From assembly GCA_013397115.1 (NCBI GenBank), contig VWZW01001209.1, forward strand, positions 434,001-498,000: a DNA stretch of 64,000 nt, written 5' to 3'. The notes below the pieces were generated by a model that was not told where the DNA came from, did no database searches, and saw nothing but the letters and a program-made list of their open reading frames with translations. Numbering within the stretch: the first letter of the stretch is position 1; the number at the start of each line of letters is the position of its first letter. The translations under genes were made by a program, and so were the position numbers. Source of the stretch: Edolisoma coerulescens (lineage: Eukaryota; Chordata; Aves; Passeriformes; Campephagidae). This document shows positions 1 through 12,700 of this stretch, one piece after another.

Positions 1-486
1 CCCCAGATGAATCTTCAAAATCATCTACTCCCCCTTTTTAGTACCTTGGGTTTTCCACAGAAGATACAGTGACCAGAGAAGACAAACCTAAATAACGGGA
101 TGCTGGGTAGGTATTTAATCAATACCCACAGGCAAAAGGCAAATTATGAAACAGCTGACAATACTTGATTAAGTAGTCTGTCTTCCTCACAAAACACCTT
201 GTTTGAACTTCTGATGACAGCATTTCAAAACAAGTCTAGTATTTTCAAACAGATTTTACACCATATTTACACCTTTTAATATCAACAGCAAAAAGCTGTG
301 CTCAGGCTATGCCACAGTGAAATTTCAAACAAATCAAACTCTCTTCTCAACCTCTAACATTTTCTTCAATTTGCCTGTCAATTCATGGTCTTGGCAGACT
401 CCACCATGCTGTTCTATGTTTCATGCTTATTAATTTTAAGCACAAAACTTGCATTATGAGATCCTGTACAACCTTGTGGTACATAC
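1..486 (-). other. COL12A1: COL12A1 intron 15 (partial)
   Basis: AT-rich intron following exon 15; its far end is outside the window. I see no repeat or further exon in it. Confidence 0.8.
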
Positions 487-753
487 CTGTTGTTCCTTCT
501 CCTTTTCTTGATTTCCCGTGTCCAAAATCATAAATTGGAACAACAGTTAGGTCATATGTAGTTCGGGGCTTAAGTCGCTTTAACACTATGCTTGTAGCAG
601 GAGCATTTACTCTTCCAAACATTTGTCTTCCTCCACTGCGTGGCCGGTAGTTCACACGATAGGACAAGACTTTCCCGGGCGAAGGCTGCCATGTAACTCT
701 CATTGTATTTTCTGTCTCGTTGTCTACTGTCACAGTCCTGGCATTTGGTGACA
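487..753 (-). CDS. COL12A1: COL12A1 exon 15: FN3-7, last exon in the window
   Basis: This exon has 267 nt, phase 1-1, residues 993-1081. After the joint it reads VSPNARTVTVDNETENTMR, then TWQPSPGKVLSYRVNYRP and LKPRTTYDLTVVPIYDFG, ending GEGTTG. VDxETENTMRVTW matches human COL12A1. The acceptor (ACACTGAAAAG) has a purine-rich end and looks weak; the donor is GTATGT. The downstream exons lie left of the window. Confidence 0.93.
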
Positions 754-3700
754 CTTTTCAGTGTAAAAATATGGATACATTTTTACTTTATCATATACAG
801 ATATATGCAAATGCATGACTACAAAATTAGTTCTGCTGTAGTAAAAAATAAAATTGCCTTCTTTAAAATTGCAGTATTTGACTGTGGGGAAGACAGAGGG
901 GAATCTCACAGGCCATTGTTAATAATTTTTTAATTGTAATGGACTAAGCAAACAGAACTGTGCTTTTCACTACTGAGACAAAAAAGGGGGAAGTATAAAT
1001 CACATGATGACACAGCATAATTGGGAGTTTTATTTAGTCACACTTTTCAGTAATCCATTAAATAATGGATTCAGCACTCTCAAATGAAAGTGATAAAGTC
1101 ATTTATTTTCATGGACATAATGTCCCATAGAGTTCAGACTTTCTAAGTTTTGACTTTGCAGGTCTGATAAGGTACCGGTGAATACCTAAACAGCTGGCTG
1201 TTGAACTCCATACAAACTATCCTGCAAATAGAGGTGAGTGACTTTCCAAACACTTGGAAAATCACTCATCACAATATAGTGTATGTGCTGAAATAAACCC
1301 ATGAACTAATAAAGCATTTTCTTGACAAATTGCAGCATTCAGCTTCTAAGAGATATTTTCCAGACTGTACAAATGGTATAAATAATCCCAAGTGAACTGA
1401 CAGGTATGCAATGCTGGCTGTCAGCCAAAACAAGCCATCTAGATTTTGGCAAAGCTGAATCTTCTTGGCATGGTGGAATCAGTCAGTATTTCATCACACA
1501 GTAAGGTAGGCTTTGTAGTTCCTAGGAACTGACAATTTCTAATTGTGTGTGTACCATAAAGATACAATATTAATCTCAGGTCTGGGGCTATTGATAGGCC
1601 TTATAGCAAGTTCCCTCAGTCAGCACACAGAAAGTCAGCACAAATGATATGGCTAAGCTGCCTACTTAACCTGGAAGAGCTAGGACAGCTAGTGTTGCTG
1701 TGCTTGAACAAAGAAGGAAGCCGTGGGACGGCAGTCTGCTTTGACTCTGGGGAGTCGGCTCTTACAAACACCAGCAATCACTACTCTTGCAAAACCTTAA
1801 GAACAACTGCACTGGGTCAAGGAGAAGGGTTAATGTAGTTCAGCAGCCTGTCTCCAACAGTAGTCAAAACAGATGCTTAGGACAGAGCACAAGAACATGT
1901 AAACACACATGATGCTTCCCCAGAGCTCTCCCTCAGGCTTTGTCTTCACAGGGCTGCTTTAGGCAAACAACAGAAATGTCAAGCCTGATTCAGAGCATCC
2001 CTTCATTCATTCTGACTCCTTTACTTGCCAGCTCTTGCTATAAAGCAACATGCCATCCCTGGTCTCTGTGTTTTTTCACTTTGCCTACAGTTGAGGGGAG
2101 GCTTGAGCCTGCTTTGACAAATACAACATAATGTTTGGCAAATAAGATAAAGAAGAGCCCCAGAAAGGTAAATAACAAACACCAAAATCACCCAGTGAGC
2201 CTCAGTTTGAGGACTGTGAAGATTGGAAGGGCAACAGCTTGGAAAGGAAATTCATTGATTCTGTGGGAATTTACCCCATTTTTCCTCCTTGCTCTATCCA
2301 TATTTCCCCCACCTGATTTTCAGCAGTCACACCAAACCTATGAAAGGCTGATTTCAGAGTAATATGCAGACAAAATCATATCTTAACTTGGAAGTAATTC
2401 TTGCTGAATCTGAACCTATATGACATAGACAAGATTTTGTGGGTTTTTTAATGGTCCAACAAAATGCTAGAATTGACTGAGCTGAGGTGGCATTTTCATT
2501 TGGGAAACTTTTCACCAAAAAAACCAAACCAAAACAAAAAAAAGACGAGGAAAATAAAGGTCCATTTTCTTTAAGAAAATTATAATTTCATCAAAACCAG
2601 AATGTTACAAATGGTGGTAATGTACTACACTTACCATCAGTAAAAGCCTCTCCTTCTACTGGGTCTCCTTCTCCGCTGCTGTATGCTGCATATACTGAAA
2701 ACCTGTATTTAGTCTCTGGCTCCAAGCCTTCTATCACAGCATCCACTATATTTCCAGGGACTCTCTTCTCTCCCATGGTATCATCATAAAGTGATTTCCA
2801 TACTATCCTATAATGGTTAACTGTTCCTGGAGCAGGTGTCCATGATAACCCAACTGTAGTGTCAGTTATATCTGTGGTAACCAAATTACGTGGTGAACCA
2901 CGTTCTGCAAGAAAGAAAACAGCAAATTGTCTCTTAAATACAAATGGCAAAAGTTAGCAAAGTACAAATGTAAAAGTCAAATGATTTTAAGAGCTATACC
3001 AAACTTTTCCCATCAATATTATTTTCAATAAGATACAATTGTAGTTCCAAGAGAAAATAGATGAATGTTTCAACAAAATGCTTAAAGCTAACTTTAGACT
3101 ATGCATGATCCTATCCTTACCACGTAAGATACTTAGCAGTCATGCTTTAGAATATGCAAAATAAAAATGGCAGTATTCAAAGACTTGGAATGAAGCCAGT
3201 GTTTAAATGTGGTGCAGCTCACTTACGTAAGTTTTAACTCTCAAAAAAATGATTTGATTTCATTCATTCATCTTCATCGTTATGTGTGTAAGTTTTTTTC
3301 TAGGGTTAAATAATGGAGACTTTTCATAGAATTACAGAATCACAGAATCTTCTATGTTGGAAGGTACCCAAAAGGATCACCAAGTCCAACTCCCATCCCT
3401 GCACAGCACCACCCCAGGAGTCACACCATGTGCCTGAGAGAATTGTCCACACACTTATTGAACTCTGTCAGGCTGGTGCTGTGACCACTTCCCTGGAGAG
3501 CCTGTTCCAGTGCCCAACCACACTCTGGATGAAGAACCTTTTCCTGCTATCCAACCTAAACCTCCCCTGACACAACTTCAGGCCACTCCCTTGGTCCTGT
3601 CACTGGTCACCACAAAAAAGAGATCAGTGTCTGCCCCTGTCTTCCCTCTTATAGTCAACTTTCCATAAACCAGGACCCTCAGTGGGTCCCTTTCCGTGGC

Positions 3701-6700
3701 ATCGCTTTCCAGCATCTCATTCCCTGCTCTGTACGTACATCCAGGGTTGCCCCATCCCAGGTGCAGAATCTGGCACTTTCCCTTATTGAACTTCATATGG
3801 TTGGTGATTGCCCAGCCCTCTAATCAGTCAGAGTCCTTTCTCTGACAACTTTATTTTCTTATTTATTAGTACTAGTGTCTTCCAGAGTCCCACTAACCAG
3901 ATCAGCTATTTCATTTTATGTTCACAACTATTTTGCAGTGTGTTTATATCATGCCACACTTACTGTAGAAAACACTCTCCATCTTCCTATTCATAAAATC
4001 TGTACCTCTTTCCTCCCTGTAGTCTATTTCAGCCAGGGTGGAACAAAGGAAGCAGCTCATTAGTCTGTGAAATCCAGTTGTCAGCCGGATATGTGAGTCT
4101 CACCTAACACACCAGAGTAATTCCTCTGCTTAAAAGTGAAGCTCATTGGTCTAAAGTGGTGCAGTGAAAGGAATGCCTCTGTTTAACATTTAATGTACAT
4201 TTATAACACATGTTCAGTTTTCCTGTTGCAATGGCTTGCTTTTGATGGCAGGAAAGGAGCACTGACTGGTGGATTTAGTGCAACAGCCTCACCATAGCAG
4301 GATCTGTAAAAGGGCTCTATGAAACCAGATCCGCAGAGACAAAGAAGCAGTCAATTCTTTGGTGTGTATTCTCTGTGGGATTTCTCACTATATAGGACAT
4401 TCCTGAGAGACTCCTGCTTAGCAAGAGGACTTAAACACTCGGGGTGGCCTCATGGCATCACAGTTAAGTGATGTTTACCCTCACTGATAAAAATCTATCC
4501 CTATACTAATCCATAGCAGCCACAGGACCAGAATCAAAATTCTTTGAACACAGAGGAATTCAATACATATCCAATTTCCACTACTTAGTCTCATTGCAAG
4601 AACAGACATCACTACATTCAGAAGACTGAAGCAGTTTCAGGCTGAGCAACAAGTTGCTCAAAGTCACATGCTGAATTTTCACTTTTCGTATTCATTCGTC
4701 TTTTACTTCCACCACAATCTGCAACATTTCCAAACACAATCCTACTGGAGCAGACAAGATTATCTGTAGAAAGTTTTGTTTTAGAAACACCTCATTGTCA
4801 GTGCAACTTCATTAAAAGTGAGTCAACTAATCCCACTTGTCTTAATGATGAATAGAAATGAACATCGACCTATCAAAGATTCACCAGCTACACAGAACAT
4901 AGAATCAGAGGGCACCACAACAATCGTGAAGATGACTCTCAAATACAGCTAACAGAACATGTGTTGTGGGGGGGTTCTGATTTTAATTCAGTCTTAGGGC
5001 CATTCCATCATGTTTTCCTGGAGACAGTTCTTTTTCCATCCTAACTCGGCATCAGTTCTTACAATTGTTCCCTTCAAACTGATTTTTAGCCTCACAATAT
5101 AAATTACCACAATTTATGGCATCTTATCTTCAACAAAAAGGTTAAGATACAGAGGATTTGGTAAAGTTCACTTATCATTTCACAACAGTGACTGCATATA
5201 CTGAAAAAGTTATAGTGAAAAGGCCTGATTCAGCTCATGCTTCATGAAGTCTCACCAAATTCAGTGACTGCATTAAATGAAAGCCAGGGCAGAATCTTAA
5301 CTCCAAATAACAATTTTCCTGGAAGCCTGAAAAAAAGATTTGCCTTCAAAAGTAAATTACACCGATTTTTCTGTCTGCTCTTAAGCTCCTACTCTCAAAT
5401 CTTGGCTTTTTCATACAATAAAAAAAAATATTAAAGCAATCCAAATGGAAAAAGTATGGAAAACCTAACTTGATAGAATGCACAGATGTCTCACAAAAAA
5501 ACCCTTTCTTTCCATATTTTAATGTAATATAAATATACAAGTCACTTTATTTTGGCTACTTTAAAACATGGCTCTGCCACAACATGATTTCAGTATTAAA
5601 GTATCTGCTACCACAGCACAATTTTTTGCAAGTCTACTCTTGGATACTACAGCTAATGATATATGTTGGAAATACTGCAAAAATAACTTCTTATTTAAAA
5701 CCCTTATTGATTAAGTCATTATTGAAGTCATTAAATAACAGAGGAAAATAATTTGTTTGGAATGGACTGTAATGAACAGCAGTTACTGTAATATGTTGGT
5801 TCTGAAAGAAATATTCTTTGGAACTAAATGTCTTTTTTATAAGGCAAGGTAAAAGAGGGAAAAGGAACTGGGATTTCTACCAAACCACTCGAACTAAATG
5901 GAAAATTTTTACTTCAAATAGTTGGAAACTGCTGACAAGACAACTTACCTACTAAGGGAAATTAGACTTTTTATATGTTACATTGCAACTGAGAACATTT
6001 CTTTAACATAACACACTAACTTGATTTGCACCTCACGTGTGAGGTGGAAGTTTGCTCACGGCTTTTTTCTGCTTCACTTGATCTCCCACAAGTGGGGTTT
6101 TTTTTATTTATTATTAGGGGAACAGCTATGTTTAAGATGCACTCCAACTGTATGTCTTAAACTATTAGGATTCCATGAAATATTATCAGAGCTTCTACGC
6201 TCAAAGTCAAGAAACACATTTATGCTCCACAATAACACTAGTATAACATGGTCACTAGCAAACATACAATGAGACCTATGAAATATTCTTCCCTTGGATT
6301 AAAACAAAATACCTGGGTAACTTGCTTACATTTCACGTTCACACAAAAATCTACAACTGTAACACCTGAACACTCATTTTTTTTCCTTTGATCAATGTGT
6401 TCAGAAATGCTTGTTGAGCATCCACTTTTTGCCTAATTGTTTAAACAGGATGGACAAGGAGCATGAGGAGACGATGCACATCATAAGAAAGAAAAGTGCT
6501 GGCTGGCTCGCAAGTAGCTATCAAAAGACTCCGGCTTTTTCTTGACTTGAAATGGAATTTAATGTATGTTCCTCAATTCATACAGCCCCCAAGACATCAG
6601 CAAACAAAAATGGAGCTGGCTTTTTTAATTATTCCGTAACAGGCATGAGGTCCTATGATGCTCTGGAGCACCAAACCAGCTGGTGTAAGCACAGCTCTAA

Positions 6701-9700
6701 GCCATGGTGAGTACGTACACAGGAAAACAAAGTGCTTGCATGGACAGGTCAAACCCCCGCCTGGGAGAGCAAGCCAGCCACCAGCTTCAGGCTGTCAGAT
6801 TCACCTTGGCAGTTTTAACTCAGAGCACTTTTCACTGCCTACAGTCTCCTGTACATCTCTACCATCGCTTAGAACAGACACACTCTCAAAAATTCACTTC
6901 GTAACTTTCAGTCAGGTGCTTTTATACCCTGTTCTGGACTTCTGAAATGTCCAGTTTCCATATTAAGTTTTTCCACTGTAGTGTGCCAGAGACACTATAT
7001 GATATTAAAGCAGTTTTCTTCTGTCCACTTGGCTTACTTCCCGTAGTTCTCCAGCAATCACTGTTGTTATTGAACACAAGACTGAATCAGCTAAAATTAA
7101 AATGTTGACATTCATAAAAATCAAATGGCCTTATTCAAATGGCCTTTCCCCTCAGAGACATTTACACAACTCCAGCTGATCTCAGTGGGATTTTTACATG
7201 CAATTGGGGCCCAAAGTTTAAACAGCTTTCTGTATGTGTTTTTTAAAACCAGGTTTCAAAATCAATCTGCAGTGGTAAATTTTGTGCAAAGCCATGTTTC
7301 ATTTAGGTTAAACATAGGATTTCTGTAAGCCAGCATCCTAAAATGTCAGAATCAACTAAACAAGCCTTCACTTGCAGAGGCATATACCAAAATGTTCTGG
7401 CCTGAGTCCTGCCTTGTTTACCATGGGCAAAACTCAGGAGTATCCCATTGTGTCAGCAGGCTAGATTGCCACGGCCAGGCATCCAAGTGTATGCACCAGA
7501 TGAGATGATAGCAGGATCACTTCAATGTTACTCTAATGGTCAAACTCTCCTCAGCGTTGGAGGAAGCAGCCACTTGGGTAGGCTGATATCCCTCCCTCCA
7601 AGACATAAAGTGGTTAGAAACCAGCCCTCAGGCAAGTTGAGAGGGGATGTAGGCATGGTGCAGGGGATAGCCAAAGACTAACTACACAGAGGCATCCTCA
7701 CGTGACCCCATTAGAGCAGATTTCTTCTCTTCTGCAGAAAGGCAAGAAGATGCCAACCAGGAGACTTCTAACCCAAAACAGAAGGACTTTGGCCAGAGAA
7801 CTCCCAAGTCCCTGATTGTATAATGCCAACAGGTGTTCACATTCAGTCCCTTTGTTTTTCCATCTGTCTTTTCCAAGTTATTCAGTTAACACTCTGTAGA
7901 AATATCTTATTATTCACTCAACCTTCCCCTCTTGTTTTTTTTTTTTCTGATACATATTTCATTTCCTAGATAAAACTGAGATAATTTTCCATAGATTGTC
8001 AAGTCAGTTTCAAATGTCATACTCAAAAATCTTGGAATGTGTAATTTTAAAATGCATGATACAGCATTAAATCGCCTGAGGACACTGAGTCCTTGTTTCT
8101 GTCAGGACGGAAGCAGCACTATGCAGTCTGACCATTACGTAAAGTCTCTGTGATATGCTAAAAACCTCATTGTAAGAAAATGTCACTTGAATTTGTACTA
8201 TTCTGCCTGTAGCAGGTCATCCATTTCTAAAGCATTCTTATGTTACTACAGAAACAGCAAAAAGGAATCATTTATTTACCAAAGTACTGCTATCCATTTT
8301 CTGACCAAAAAAGCCCACCTCCAAAAACGTGAAACCTAAACTATAAGAAACATATATAACAGAAAACCACTTCAAACTGAAAATGATTCAGTCATGACAA
8401 CTTTTTTTCATATATTGCTTTAGTACAGCTTAATTCTCACAACACAAATAGCTACTCCTCAAACATGATGGAAGGTTTGGACCCTATATCACTGAAACAA
8501 AGATTCTCTTTCTAAAGCAGAAGACACAATGACATAATTATCTCTCAAATTTATCTCCTCAATATAATACAATATGCCTTTTTTTGCTTATTCTAAAAAG
8601 CACAATGATAAGAAACAAAATGGGCTGACACCTCTGCTAATGGAGACCAGCAACCTCATGTTTGTCAAAAGAACTTTGTCCTTTTTTACCAACAGTGTGT
8701 CTAGCCTAGGATCTTCACCGATATAAGTGGAAATACTTGGAAATTTCTCAGTGCAAGCAAGATGGAAATCTGATCACTGAATGTTTTTTTTCTGAAAAAA
8801 AAAAGTAAAAATAAACCAACCTTTTTTCTAAATTTCTCTGAAATTCATATGTAAAAGTGTAATGACTTCCCTGATTACAGTCAGTTACTCAAATATTCTT
8901 AAAACTTTTCTGAAAACCATATAGCTGCCAGCAAAAGGACACATAAACCAGATCTTCAGCTTTCAAGCTTTTCAGACATTTATTAGGATTAAGCATTTCT
9001 GTATAGATTGCTTAATCTAGCAATGAATTTGTTACTCTTTAAAACAACTGCAAATTATGAAAGTTAATCTGTTTAGCAGCTAATGTACAGTATGTTCTTT
9101 TCATCTGACAGCATGCAATTGGGCAGAAAATCAAACTCTTACCAGACTTAAAACCACTTCTCTTATTAAAAAACAGATTAGAAAAACAGTAGCTCTCACA
9201 AACTGCTCACTGTCTGCTGCATTTAGACTCACCGCCCTCACTGTGTTTCTCACTTTATTTTATTTCTGGTGTATGAAGACTTGATTAAAGATCATATGAT
9301 ACCAAGAAATATTGAAAGCCAAATGGTTTGTTTGGAGTATTTGGAGATGAGAGAGACTTTTCCCTAAGACATTCCATGGGTGTTTCTTGCTTGTTCTTCA
9401 AACTGTATTGCATAACACCAAATATAACAATCAGTGCAAATTTGTTTAGTTCCCCCAGCTGTCACAAGCCCTGTTCTACTGCAAGGCAAATGGCAGCCTG
9501 CACTGATTTAATTTACTTCAGCAGTTTCAACAACTTTGTGTGAGCTGAGGGGAATCATAGCCAAAAAAGTATGTCTGAGGAAAATTTTTCCGTGGCACCT
9601 TTATAGAAGTGCTCCAACCAAAGCTGCCCAGTGATGGATCGCCACGCACTTTTGAAAGTGAGAGAATAAAAGTGGAGAGTTTTCTACAGCACATATTTCA

Positions 9701-12700
9701 CACATGCAGGTATGTTTAAAGCAGTATGAAATATAAAGCTCCAGAATTTTCACCTCTGGATGGTACTTCATAACTGTAGACAAAATCAGCCAGTGACTGA
9801 AAGAGGTCATTTAAAAGATGAGAATGCTATAAATTTCCTAAAATCTGGATTACTGCAAAAGGAAAGCACACTCCTTCAACAAAGGGGCAAATACGTTGTT
9901 TCCCTTTTCCTGCTCCAAAAACACCAAGAAAAAAGAAATAAATCCATTCTCTCTGAATAACAATTACCTGGTAATGGAACAGCACTCTCAGAAATGAGTC
10001 ATTTTCTGATTACTCATTTGCTAAACTCTCTACACTGTGTTGTCTGTGAACAGTTCATAAAATGCTGATCCTCTGGCATGTGTTTATCTTTGAGCTGGAC
10101 CAGAGAGCTATGCAAACAGTTTATAAAAGAGATTATCTACAGTTACTTGGGGGAATATTTGCCCTCTCTGTTTTATGCAGAGAAACAATAAGGGCAAGCG
10201 TATGCTTAGCAAAAAGAAAAACACAAGGAGAAACTGAGATTACCCAGATGGTAAATGATATCAAGTACACAGAATGATTTCTGGATTTCTGTGGATTGAT
10301 GTTCCTACAAATCCTGGAACAAACAAGCCACCTCAAAACTGAAAAACTACCATGCAGAGCAAAGCAGAGGAAGAGGGGGCAAATTGTAACTGCTCCAAAA
10401 TACTTTGGAGATAATAAACATAACTGAAGGGCCTTCAATGAATGCCTGGGCAGACATGTCCGTGCAGATCAGGTTAGAGCAGTCTAAAAATTTCTCAGGT
10501 TTTTTCCTCTCTTCTGAAGGACACTCTTGTCTGAGAGAACTGCCCATGTGAGCTCTCCTACTACATGCAGAACAAAATAAATGATTACTGAAAGCAGGAA
10601 GAATGTTTGCCTACATCCTTAATCACAGGAGACCATTTAGTTATTCAGTAAAATTCCATAAACATCTGAGAGTTTGGATTTTTCATTTCCTGCCACTTGA
10701 CTATAAGATAGTTGGAGAAGGTACTGTATCCAGCTCCTCTTTTCTCACTTTCCTATTAGTGCTGAAATGTTCTCTACACCCAAACTGATTCCTCTTAGGC
10801 TACATATCAATTCCATGAACTAGCAGCTATCCCAGTTTGAAAGGCAATCTCAAGCCTAGCTCCTGATACGATGAGTAACTATGGCACCACTGACTGAATA
10901 GGTTTGGTGAGAATTCATATGGTGAAGACATCAAGTAAGCCCCATAGGGATTCCTGATACAGAAAAATACTTAAGTGCTCAGTCTTTCTGAGCACTTTCT
11001 GGGTTGTTGGCAATGAAAAACACACACCACACTATTTTGTTTCTCAGACTCCATGGCTCATGGAAAAACTAACTGAAATACTAAACACTTTTTTATGCTT
11101 CCTTTCACAGCTTTTTTGTCATTACTGTTGATAAGTTTATTTCTCCAGAAGTTAAGACCTCTCCTATTTCCAGCCTCGGTCAGACAAGTTATTTCAGCTA
11201 CTCATTAGTCAAGTATTCATTTCACTGACCTGTGTAACTTTTCATCCTGGTCCAACCATATTTATTTTAGCTTCACAGCCAGCATGGCATCTCTTTTCAT
11301 GTAAATTTCTGTACTGAGCTTTGAAATTTGAATGCTACCTTTCAGTTCCAAAATTACAACCCTTTTATTCATAATTGTTTAGGTTTCTTCAAAGGTTTTG
11401 TTATTTTATCCTTCAATGAGGAAAGATGGTACGATTTCTCTTATATGCTGCAAAAAATATTTTCAAAACCTTTCATACTATTAGTCAGAGAGTCTTTTAA
11501 AATATCTACGACTATGTTCAAAGAGTCTTGGCTTGATTCAAGTACTTTTATTGCCCCATGAAACTGCAGATATGCTGATTACTGAAATACATGGTAGATG
11601 TTCCATGAGGAAATAGCATGAATTAGACTTTTGCTGTCATGCAAAAAGAAATTTGTATTTTTTTCTTTCCCTTTGATCACCCAGTGAGGACTGACATCTC
11701 TACAATGCTCTTACTAACATTTTATCTAACCAAGAAAATTTGACAGTTTTAATATGAAGAGTAATATTTTCTGAAGAGCTCCCTGATAGGATTTTCAGAT
11801 CCAGCTGAATCTTCAAAATATTTACACTTGAGTCATAAAGTTATACATGTCAAAATGGTAAGTAATTTTTAATTTTGTTTCCTCCCAGCTGAAGAACTGA
11901 ATAAAAAGTCATTCAGTTGAGTGATAGGATGCTCCTTTATTCATATTCATCCCAAGACAAAATCTGTCACAGAATTTTTAATGTAATGTTTTAATTCAGT
12001 TGCTTAGAGCAAAATTTCTTACAGGAATGATTCTGCTACCTTTTAAGTCCAACACCCATTTTAAACTTTGTCTGGTTGCATATAAACCCATTGCTAAGAC
12101 AGGGGCAAATATTCTTTTAAATTATTTGGCTCTTTAACCAATATTGAGAATGTTTTTCTTCTTATTAAAAATTTAGCAATGCAGGGAGTCCAAATAAGAA
12201 TCTGAGCCCTCAAGGAGGACTCAGGGCAGGGAGCACTGAAAGGACAGGTCAGTCTGTACCTGAGACTGAATTCTGTTTTTCTGATGATTTTGGCTTTTGG
12301 ATTCTACTGTATTTCATTCACTGCTCTCTCTAGGATGTGTTTTAACTGAAGCTCTAGGAAGTGCCCTAAAAGACTTTTCTTTTGCTCAAGTTTTATGACA
12401 GGATAAAAAGCTAAGCTTGCTTTATGAATTTGAAACACACTTGATCTCTCCACATCTCCATGTTAATAAAGGAGCTCTCCTAAGTTTATATACAAATATA
12501 CTCAGTGAAAATGCTTCCACCCAATGTAAACAGTTAACTTGGTCAACCCTTTCTTAAATTTGAGGTATGTCCCTAAGGAAGTGAACAATTCAGTCTGTTT
12601 AATATAATAGTGAGACAGAGGCCTCTCAAGATTTGCAAAGGAAGACTGAGGCATTCCTCTATCCACTGATAGCACAGAGGAAAAAGCGGGGCTGTCAGGT

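Noticed and set aside
3578..3796. 72-codon frame as an independent gene
   Set aside because: It is the degenerate C-terminal part of CR1 reverse transcriptase, already included in the CR1 fragment at 3323-3845.
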